Of a stretch of 64,000 bases of DNA, positions 52,969 to 61,300 are shown piece after piece. The translations under genes were made by a program, and so were the position numbers. Location of the stretch: the NCBI GenBank assembly GCA_021783515.1, contig JAJXTV010000016.1, forward strand, positions 1 through 64,000, in the 5' to 3' direction. This stretch comes from Nitrospirota bacterium (lineage in GTDB: Bacteria; Nitrospirota; Thermodesulfovibrionia; Thermodesulfovibrionales; UBA6898). Each line of letters begins with the position of its first letter. Within the stretch, counting starts at the first letter, position 1. The notes under the pieces were generated by a model, which was not told where the DNA came from, ran no database searches, and worked only from the letters and a program-made list of their open reading frames with translations.

Positions 52969-55900
52969 TCACCATCGTATCCACCTGAACATCTTCTTGC
53001 CGATGCTCTGCAAATTCTTATCCCTTTCTTTCAACGCCCTGCTCAAGTCGGCAATGTATTCGCCCTTTTCTTTCAGCGTCTTAAGCAGGTCCGCAATATA
53101 CTCGTCCTTCTTGGGGAGGGTTTCCCGCAAGCTTCCAATGTAGCGTTCCATCTCGCTAATAGTCGCCCGCATTTCTTGAACAAGCCGGTCATTCCTGCCA
53201 GTTTCCGCTAGTCGGGGGCGTAGCGACATTCCCCTTAATGCATTCCGCAATATGCCCGCGAGCACGAACACGTCCTTCCTCCGGTCTTTTTCAGCATTGC
53301 GATGTGACAAATACTCCCAGACGACAACGCCGTGCAGACCGCGCCCGGCAAGCGCTCTCTCCATATCCTCTGAAGGCACGACCACGACATCATCTACGTG
53401 AGTCATCAGTAAATCGTTATGACCAGTCATCTCCCATTCCCCGACCCCATCCATCTCCGACGCGTCGAATATTGCCGGAGAAGCGGGGAAGACTTCCCTG
53501 AACGCCCGGATGTACCCGCCGCTCTTGCCGGGCGAAAAGAAGAACAACAACTGATAGAAGTCGGCTCTCTCTTTCAAAAAGTCCTCTATCCTCACTTCGT
53601 CCCTGAAAAAAACTTCAACTCCCCGGCCCTGCAGCTCATCCGCCTGCGATCGCAAGGCATCGCGGGGCAGAAGTGTCAAAAACGTAGTGGGATACCCGAT
53701 ACCGGCAATAAATCCTGCGGTATCGCACGACCTTTCGCCGACATCGCTTTCGGCAGCCATAGTGTCTCTCCAATCGACAACAAGCACCCTTTCTTTCTTT
53801 CGGCTGTCCCGTGCGAGCAACGGGTCATCTTCCCCCAACGAATACTGATCGACGAGGACATTTCCCCATTTACTCACAAACAGCGGCATGTTTCTCTTAT
53901 AGAGAGCCAAGGCACGGTCTCTCGAACCGCTGCCGAATTCATGATGGATGACTGCGGACCCTGGCTGATACATCACCTTGTACCCCAGCCCCTTAATTCC
54001 CCAGCAGAGGTCCGCATCTTCATAATAAGCGGGGGAATACGCCTCATCGAAGCCGGCGAGGTGAAGGAAGACATCTCTCCGGACAAGCAGGCATGCTCCA
54101 GAACAGTAATCGACCTCCCGCACATAGCTGAATCTTGGGTCGTTGGGTTCCTCTCCGCGTCCGTAGCCTGAGGTGGATCCGTCGTGCCAGATAATACCCC
54201 CCGCCTCCTGCAATCTGCCGTTGGGGAGAATCAGTTTGGCACCGACAGCCCCCGTCGTATAGTCGCTGTCCAGCAGGCCGACCATTGCCTTAAGCCAACC
54301 ATCTGTGACCTGAGTATCGTTATTAAGAAACAGCAGGTATTCACCCCGCGCGGTTATAGAAGCCTGATTGCAAGCCTGGGCATATCCCCTGTTCTCGCTA
54401 TTTCGTATGACCCTGATATTGTCGGACTTCGAAATGATCTCCTCGGTCGCATCGGTAGATCCATTGTCCACCACGATCACCTCATACGGGACATCGTGGG
54501 TATGCTCCAGGATCGACATCAGACAACGGTAACTATGTTCCCACTGGTTCCAGACGGGGACGATGATCGAGACCTTATAGAGGAGAAATACCGGGAATGA
54601 AAGCCCGACAACCGGATCGGGAAGCGGAAACATTTCCAAAGATGGGCCGCTAGGATTTCCCTCTTCTTCCTTCCGCTCCCCTTCCTCCTCGACGCGCGCG
54701 GCCGTCGACACTGCTGCCTTGCCTCCGCACGCACCCTGTAGAAGCATTTCAGCATATGCGCAGTAGTCACGATAGATATGCTCTGTTTCTCTAACAAACA
54801 GTTCGGAGTCCATAATTTCGGTATTTTCCATCGCTTCCCTGAGCAGACCATATAGCCTCTTAACCGGATCGCCAATGCCTGCGCCTCCGGAAACCGATTC
54901 GGTGGCCGATACAGAGTGTCCGTCGCGGGGTCTCAAAAAAGCATTCATCCCCTCTCGCAACCCCGCCTCGTCCCTGGGCCACGGGATCGCAAGCGAAGAC
55001 GCAATATTTCTCAGCGGGGGCTCCCAGTCTTTGAGCAAATCGTCGAAGGCTATAACAACGCGTTTCTCTCCCGCCGTCCAAAAGAGTGCGGACGAAGAGT
55101 ACAAGAGCCAGAGGGCAAGCGACTTCGCCTCGGGGAAATTGTTGCGCCGGCGCAAAGAGTCGGCCACGTCCTGGGGAGGCCTCAGGCACAGGATGTAACG
55201 GATGTCAATATCAAGTTCTTCCATGACATCTTTCCACAAGGGAAGCAGGAGTGACGTACGAGGGTCCTTCCACATCCATATATCCTTATCCCCAAATTCC
55301 GACACAATAAGACGCTTAAGCTCTTCACGATAAGGATGCATATCCGCCCCTCTCCACCAACCATGCGGGAGCGGCAGGATGCTGTCCCAGGAGCGAGAGA
55401 GATGAGAGAGCAGTCTTTCATGGAGCGAAAAAAAGGATATGTGCTCCCAGAACCCGTCGGGATTATCCCCTTTGACCGCGGGCATCAGATGCTCCCTGTG
55501 GCCAATATAGGGCCCCAGAAGGTTCACAGCCCTTGCAACCGCCGACGTGCCGCTCCGGTGCATGCCGAGGATGCAATAAGCATGGCTTGCAGAAGCAATT
55601 GGAGTCACCCCGGGATTTCTTCCATTTTGATCAGTCGGCCGTGCTGTTCTTTGCAGCCCTCCAGGTACTTGTATTGTGTCGATGCCGACCCGTCGCATCT
55701 TGTCCTCGATGGGTAATTCTGCCCCTTTTTCTAATGATTTCAAGACTCCTTCATTCGTGGACATTAACTCATACAATCTGTCCTGCGGAAGAGTATCCTC
55801 CGCAAGATAGATTGTGTTTTTCATTTGTCTATATGCAACCCACGATGCAAAATCCGTCAATGTCGAACTCCGATATGACGCATAAGCGGACAGTCTTGTC

Positions 55901-57051
55901 CAGTCAATATTCTTCGCGTCAATCTTTCCGGTCTTTGTCGCATAAGCCCACATTTCAGTGCCCGGCATTGGGATGAGAATGTTCACTGGGGATGCGGGAT
56001 CGAGTTTTCCATCAAGAACGTTTCTCCGTATGAACTCATACGTGCTTATCACATCTTCTTCTGTTTCAGTGGGCGAACCGACGATAAATGAACACTTTGT
56101 GGCAATATTATGTTTGCGGAGAGTGTCCAGAGCCTTCTGGTTCATTTCTACCGATGTTCCTTTGTTCAGCACTTTCAATACCCTGTTTGAACCGGATTCG
56201 GCCCCAAAGGAAGTGGCTGAGACATTGATTCTCTTCAAAGCGTAACATAACGCATCATCTACCAGATTCGCTCTGACAGAAAAAGAAAAAGTTGCCTTCC
56301 TATTAATACCTTTTTTCTCTATAAGTCTAACCAAATCATGGAAGCGAGGCTTATTTACAACAAAAAGGTCGTCCCATATCGCGATATGATGCAAATCAGG
56401 AAACTGTTTCAGCAGTTGTTCTATCTCCCTTACAACATAATCCGCGCTAAAAAACCTTGTCTCTTTCCAGAAGGCGGAACTACTGCAAAAAGCGCACCGA
56501 TAGGGACATCCACGGGAAGAAAATAAGTAGGCGCTATCCTTCGACCTCGTGGGAAAAGGGATGCTGTCCAGCGGAAAAATCAGTTCTCTCAGAGGCGTCC
56601 TTACGATGGCACCGTTTTCTCTAAATGCAATGCCGCGAATGCTTCTTAACCGCTCGGAGGTTATCTTTGAATCGCCATCTGCGAAGGCCCTGATAATCTC
56701 CAAGAATGTTTCCTCCCCTTCGCCAATAACACCAAGGTCAAATTCGTCTGGGAGCGTTTCAGGAAAGTACGTTATATGATGACCACCCAAAATAATTAAT
56801 GCCTTCTCACAGGTCTTTCTTATCGAGTCTGCCAGTTCCTTAGCAGCAGTGAACGCTTGGGAAGTAGAAGAAATGCCTATTACTTCAAAGCTGACGCACT
56901 CTTCCGGCTTCACAAGGAACTCCATATCGACGGGGAAATCAAGGTGAGTCTGCAGGTAAGCCTTAAGGTATCCGAACGCCAATGGCCTGAACCACTGGAC
57001 GTCAATTTCATTAGTTGCCTGCAGGAAGCCGATTCTCAGACGTTTTTCCAT
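52969..57051 (-). CDS. B12-binding/radical SAM, sulfotransferase and GT2 fusion protein
   Basis: 1360 residues from ATG 57051 (GTG 57063 also in frame; no clear ribosome site for either). Residues ~5-150: B12-binding-like domain (LIILGGHHITYFPETLPDEF). Residues ~165-440: radical SAM with the cluster motif C182-x3-C186-x2-C189 (RGCPYRCAFC). Residues ~491-711: sulfotransferase with P-loop LGMHRSGTSAVARA and NPDGFWEH. Residues ~824-1066: GT2 with IIVPVWNQWEHSYRCL, VVDNGSTDATEE and FLNNDTQVTDG. Residues 1085-1255: no clear assignment. Residues 1291-1356: charged coiled coil with repeated EYIADL segments. I know no other protein of this composition. Confidence 0.85.
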   Translation of the reverse strand: MEKRLRIGFLQATNEIDVQWFRPLAFGYLKAYLQTHLDFPVDMEFLVKPEECVSFEVIGISSTSQAFTAAKELADSIRKTCEKALIILGGHHITYFPETLPDEFDLGVIGEGEETFLEIIRAFADGDSKITSERLRSIRGIAFRENGAIVRTPLRELIFPLDSIPFPTRSKDSAYLFSSRGCPYRCAFCSSSAFWKETRFFSADYVVREIEQLLKQFPDLHHIAIWDDLFVVNKPRFHDLVRLIEKKGINRKATFSFSVRANLVDDALCYALKRINVSATSFGAESGSNRVLKVLNKGTSVEMNQKALDTLRKHNIATKCSFIVGSPTETEEDVISTYEFIRRNVLDGKLDPASPVNILIPMPGTEMWAYATKTGKIDAKNIDWTRLSAYASYRSSTLTDFASWVAYRQMKNTIYLAEDTLPQDRLYELMSTNEGVLKSLEKGAELPIEDKMRRVGIDTIQVPGGLQRTARPTDQNGRNPGVTPIASASHAYCILGMHRSGTSAVARAVNLLGPYIGHREHLMPAVKGDNPDGFWEHISFFSLHERLLSHLSRSWDSILPLPHGWWRGADMHPYREELKRLIVSEFGDKDIWMWKDPRTSLLLPLWKDVMEELDIDIRYILCLRPPQDVADSLRRRNNFPEAKSLALWLLYSSSALFWTAGEKRVVIAFDDLLKDWEPPLRNIASSLAIPWPRDEAGLREGMNAFLRPRDGHSVSATESVSGGAGIGDPVKRLYGLLREAMENTEIMDSELFVRETEHIYRDYCAYAEMLLQGACGGKAAVSTAARVEEEGERKEEEGNPSGPSLEMFPLPDPVVGLSFPVFLLYKVSIIVPVWNQWEHSYRCLMSILEHTHDVPYEVIVVDNGSTDATEEIISKSDNIRVIRNSENRGYAQACNQASITARGEYLLFLNNDTQVTDGWLKAMVGLLDSDYTTGAVGAKLILPNGRLQEAGGIIWHDGSTSGYGRGEEPNDPRFSYVREVDYCSGACLLVRRDVFLHLAGFDEAYSPAYYEDADLCWGIKGLGYKVMYQPGSAVIHHEFGSGSRDRALALYKRNMPLFVSKWGNVLVDQYSLGEDDPLLARDSRKKERVLVVDWRDTMAAESDVGERSCDTAGFIAGIGYPTTFLTLLPRDALRSQADELQGRGVEVFFRDEVRIEDFLKERADFYQLLFFFSPGKSGGYIRAFREVFPASPAIFDASEMDGVGEWEMTGHNDLLMTHVDDVVVVPSEDMERALAGRGLHGVVVWEYLSHRNAEKDRRKDVFVLAGILRNALRGMSLRPRLAETGRNDRLVQEMRATISEMERYIGSLRETLPKKDEYIADLLKTLKEKGEYIADLSRALKERDKNLQSIGKKMFRWIRW

Positions 57052-57253
57052 TTCGTTACGCACTGACAGAGCCGCAGAGACTTCGAAAGGCTTCTGCGCC
57101 GGGGGAGAATATCGCGGGCAATCGGTTTCTTAGGGAGTTTGACGCAAAGCGGGGCGGTCCTTCCTTTCCTTCACTATGGTGAAAACCCCCAAGCTCGATG
57201 AAGTCCATCCCTCGCAATGAATTCCACACCAATAGCAACGACCGCACAGAATA

Positions 57254-57283
57254 TTGTACGTCATGAACATACAGAAACTCAAC
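57254..57283 (-). promoter_or_regulatory. Promoter of the radical SAM-sulfotransferase-GT2 gene
   Basis: On the minus strand TTGAGT (57278-57283), 18-base spacer, TACAAT (57254-57259). The start would be near 57247, leaving a leader of about 190 bases. Confidence 0.45.
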
Positions 57284-57344
57284 CCAATACGGATAGTCTC
57301 AAAAAACGCAGACTGACGGAACCATAGATGAGGCCTCCCCTAAA

Positions 57345-57382
57345 AAAAGGAGGGGCGCTAACGGAACTGCTCCCCTCCTTTT
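57345..57382 (-). terminator. Rho-independent terminator after the S74 gene
   Basis: AAAAGGAGGGG (57345-57355) and CCCCTCCTTTT (57372-57382) are an 11-base perfect inverted repeat around a 16-base loop. On the minus strand the stem ends in a run of seven T. It lies 26 bases after the S74 stop. Confidence 0.85.
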
Positions 57383-57407
57383 AAAACCTAAATCCTCGGG
57401 ATTCTCC

Positions 57408-58226
57408 TCATTCCGCTCTCAGACTCCCGACAACATCCTTACTATTGATCTTGGAAACCTTTCCCTCAAGCAGATTCACTTTCTCCGTAAGGGCAGCTAT
57501 GGTCTTCTGCTGGTCCTGGACCACCTTGGTCAGCACAGCGACGATATCCATAGAACTCAGGCCCTTTCTGTCTTTAGTGGCAACGAGGCTGGGGACGTCC
57601 TCTGCAATAAATCCCACGTGCTTCTCGTTTTTGTCCACCTTATAATTATATTTGACCGGGGTCAGACCTGCCAGCGTCGCGGTAGCCTCTTGATCAGTGA
57701 GATCCTTGATATTCTCCTTTAATGTTCTGCTCGAGGCATTTACCCACGTGCCGCCAGCCGAAAGGGAGGCGCCAGTCTTCGAAGCAATCGATCCATCTCC
57801 ATGAACATCCATTACAACAGCCATTGCCCCCCCTCCCGAAGGCGCTCTCAGCACTCGGTACATGTCGTTCACCACATCCATACGCACCCCCCAACTCACC
57901 TTAGTGGTGTCTACTTGAGCATTAGTAGTTCCACTCCAATTGCCATACAGATTCGGGTTGCCAGCAGGCCCCACAATGATAGCAGCGGGGAATGACGCAG
58001 CTGTATTCTGAATGTCGAATCCTGCGTTACCTGAATTCTGCATTATCGGCACACCACTCAAGACGCGCAGCCCCCTATTTGGTACGCTAGTGCCGTCTTC
58101 CACGGCAAACACCGTATTCGTTCCCCCCGAATCCTTCACAACCAGCTTGTCCGCGCTGAACGCGGGCACCGCCAGGAAACAGGTGAGTGCCGCAACTGCC
58201 GCTATTACTGATAATATCCTTTTCAT
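57408..58226 (-). CDS. Exported protein with peptidase S74 intramolecular chaperone domain
   Basis: 272 residues from ATG 58226 (AAAGGAG site; the open frame to 58364 is rejected). Signal peptide MKRILSVIAAVAALTCFLAV ... AFSA. Residues ~27-160 have beta-strand-rich, phage tail-fibre-like character (GFDIQNTAASFPAAIIVG, NNLYGNW-type). The S74 domain follows with the self-cleavage dyad in S165-S-R-T-L-K170 (family pattern SD-x3-K) and a C-terminal helical coiled coil (QDQQKTIAALTEKVNLLE). Such domains trimerise fibres, then cut themselves off. The Asp is Ser here. It has its own promoter and terminator, so is a single-gene unit. Confidence 0.85.
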   Translation of the reverse strand: MKRILSVIAAVAALTCFLAVPAFSADKLVVKDSGGTNTVFAVEDGTSVPNRGLRVLSGVPIMQNSGNAGFDIQNTAASFPAAIIVGPAGNPNLYGNWSGTTNAQVDTTKVSWGVRMDVVNDMYRVLRAPSGGGAMAVVMDVHGDGSIASKTGASLSAGGTWVNASSRTLKENIKDLTDQEATATLAGLTPVKYNYKVDKNEKHVGFIAEDVPSLVATKDRKGLSSMDIVAVLTKVVQDQQKTIAALTEKVNLLEGKVSKINSKDVVGSLRAE

Positions 58227-58343
58227 CTTCTTTCTCCTTTCGAGGAAATGCTCATTTTTAAAAGGAAATCTCCCGAACACAATTTTTTTGAGCCCTCCGA
58301 CACCTCCTCCGGCTTCAATCTGATGCCCCACGCTATATTTAGC

Positions 58344-58372
58344 ATTATACCATCCAATAGTCAATTATTGAA
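58344..58372 (-). promoter_or_regulatory. Promoter of the S74 gene
   Basis: On the minus strand TTCAAT (58367-58372), 17-base spacer, TATAAT (58344-58349), overlapping the end of the multicopper oxidase gene. The leader would be ~110 bases. The -10 is perfect, the -35 poor. Confidence 0.5.
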
Positions 58373-61300
58373 TAGTAAGTTTATCAACCGTCAGCGACCC
58401 TGTCGTCACGGTCAGCGAACCCTGGAGCGTGGTCATGGCCGCGTTGGAGTTGAACGCGGGGTCCCAGCCGCCGCTCAAGGTTGCCGCGCCGATAATGTTT
58501 ATGGGCAGGTTGCCGCCCGGCTCGGAGGAAAAGACAACCCCTATCGCCTGAATGACATCGCCGTCAACAGGTGAAGGCGCTTGGGGGTTTGCGGCCGCAA
58601 ACGCCTCGGTGAGCGTCCCGTAATTCGTGAGGGTGCGCTGTATGCGGGCTATCCCGGTCACCGAAGAAGGCAGGACAAACAGATAATCGGCAAAGGACGC
58701 AGTTGCACCGGGGTCCGGCGTAGTCGATGCCAGGTTGCTCCGCACGTCCACTGACACGGTGTAGCTGCCCGGAAGAGTGGTTGCCGGCAGGGACCAGTTG
58801 TCCGTGTAGCTATAGTCCTGAACAATAGAAGGCGCACCGGCCCCCACCGCAAGCCAGAAACGGTACTGATAGGCAGGGTCCGGGACCGCCACGCCGGCGG
58901 TGAATTTTACCGCAGTGCCGACAAGATGCGGCGAGGGCTGATCAGGGATAAGGGTGACGCCAGTCGCCGGCGGAACCCCGGCCACCGCCGCAGAAGCTAA
59001 TGCCTCCGTAGAGTCGCCGAAGGCATTATAGGCGACGATGCGGTACTTGTACGTCGCCCCCGGCACCACCAGTGAGTCGGTGTAATTATAGTTCACCCAG
59101 CCGTGTGCCGTATCGTAGTTGCACGGCCATACAGGCGGCAGAGTCGTCTGGGGAGGCGGCATCATGCAGCTGGCCAGCACTTTGGCGATCGGTGCATAGT
59201 CGGTGCTGTTGGTGCATCCCCCGCCCGGGTCGGTGCACCGCTCGATCCGATAGCCGATCTTCGCATTCCGGTCAGGGGTGTTGGAATCAACATGGAGCGG
59301 CGAGTCGTCGACCCAGGTCAGCTGGACCGAATTGCCTGCCGGAGTGGCTGCGAAAGGCGCCGGCGGGCCGGGCGGAGTAGAAGGCACGGCAGGCGGCACG
59401 GCATCAGGCACCAGCATGATAAAGGGCCTCATGAAGTCGTTCTCCTCATGCCCGAGTATGTGGCAGTGCCACACATACTCCCAGCCGAAGTCCCTGACGG
59501 GATTTGCGATAGTGATGGGGTTACCCGGATTGCCGCCTCCAAGCGTCCCGAAGGGATCCAGTACAGTAATGGGGGCGCCGGCGAGGTTAGTCGTATCCAG
59601 GAGATGGCTACTGAGCGGGACGACAAAGGGCAGTCCCGTCTGCGTCTTGGGCTGAAGGGCGATGATGACGTCCTCAAGCGGGTTCATCCTGATCGTTTCC
59701 TTCCATCCAAGTTCGTTGTCTTCGGGCGGACGGATCGCCCCGTCCCAGCCGACCCGGTTGATCACCTGCGCGTTATAGAGATGGACGTGCACGGGATGCG
59801 TATCGACGCCGTTATGGGTGATCTTCCAGAGCTGGACCTGACCTTCGGGCACGATCTCGGTGGGCGGATCGATGTACCCGAGCGGGATGGTCGTCTGGAT
59901 GTTGTTGTTCGTAAACGGAAGCTCCACCCCGAGGGTTGCGTTCATCCTGCCCCACGGGTCCCAGAGCTCCTGTATCGCCTTGGACTGCATCGCGATCATC
60001 TGCGGCTCGAAGGTGACCGTAGCCGCCGCCCCGGTGCCGCCGCCTCCGGTAAAATTAACGCCGGTCGGCGGCGTGGTGTACCCCGTACCGACGCTCGTTA
60101 CAATAACGCCGGTCACGATCCCCCCGGACACAGTCGCGGTCGCCTTAGCGCCGGTGCCGTCTCCGCCGACGAAACCTACAGTCGGGGGCAACGTGTATCC
60201 CGTGCCGCCGCTCGTGACGTTGACACGCCAGAGGGCGTCAAGGCCGAGCGGGGTGAAGGTGAGAGAATAGTCCTCTATCCTGGCATAAGTGTCCGCGGCA
60301 GCGGTGTTGGGGGCCGGATAGGCGGTCTCAGGCACGTGCGGCGTCGGCTGGGAAGCGCTGAAAGTCGCAGGCAGCGCAGTCTTCAGCGCCGTCATGTCAA
60401 ACCTCGTCAGCGCCGGGGCGGAAGCAGCCACGCGGAACTGCATCATCGTGCGGATGTTAGGCCCCTCCCCCGCCCGGGTCGAAGGCGCGCCGCCGCTCGT
60501 GGAGTAGTCCGGGTCGTCGGTATAATAATCGAACCGCGGATCGAAGCCGGGCATCGGCGCAGGAGCGTCGTTATAGAGGATTACCGTCTTCCCGGCAAAA
60601 GCGGAGAAGTCTACGATGACATCCGCCCTCTCGGCCGGCTGAAGAAATACACCCTTGTTAAGGACGTTGAGAACGACGATGTTTCTTCTGTTGTAGTCGT
60701 AGCCGACGGGCGTAGGCGGGATCGCCACGGGCGCCGGGAGGAAGCCCCCCTCGTTGCCTACCTGGATCATCGCGGGCCCGGCCGTCAGGGGATCGGGCAC
60801 GCCGCCGTCGCGGCTGTCGACAGGCCAGCTGGTGGGCCAGCAGTTCGACGGGAGGCCGGTCCCGTTTATAGGCATGTATGTCACGGGATCCAGAGAGGCG
60901 ATGGCAAGCCCCGCATCCCGGGTCACCGTGGTCTCAGCGCAAAGCGGCGGCACGGACGTCACGGTATGCGGAACCGCCGGCACCATCCTCACCTCGGTAT
61001 TGATCGAGGCGACGGCCTTTGCCTGGGTCCCCGGACCGGGCGAAGGGGTCGTGAGCGAGATCGTCGGATTCGAGGTGCAGCTGCCGGAGCCGCTGACCGT
61101 CACACCCGTGACTACACCGCCCTGGATGATCTGGGCCGTTGCGAGGGCCTGCACGCCGGAGGGCGGCGGCGTCGACGGCACATCTATCGTGACGGTCGGG
61201 ACCGAGGTGTAACCGCTTCCGCCATTGGTAACGACGATCTGCTTGACGACGCCGAGTTCCATGAAGGCCTCGGCCGTCGCGCCCGATCCGCCGCCGCCTG

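Larger units (their letters stand above)
57064..57407. other. Intergenic region between the S74 gene and the fusion gene
   Basis: It holds a promoter for the fusion gene (57254-57283) and a terminator for the S74 gene (57345-57382). A 63-codon frame at 57056-57247 on the minus strand has no recognisable homology or ribosome site and I do not call it. Nothing else is visible. Confidence 0.6.

Noticed and set aside
57056-57247. 63-codon minus-strand frame in the intergenic region
   Set aside because: No ribosome site, no homology; it overlaps the leader of the fusion gene.
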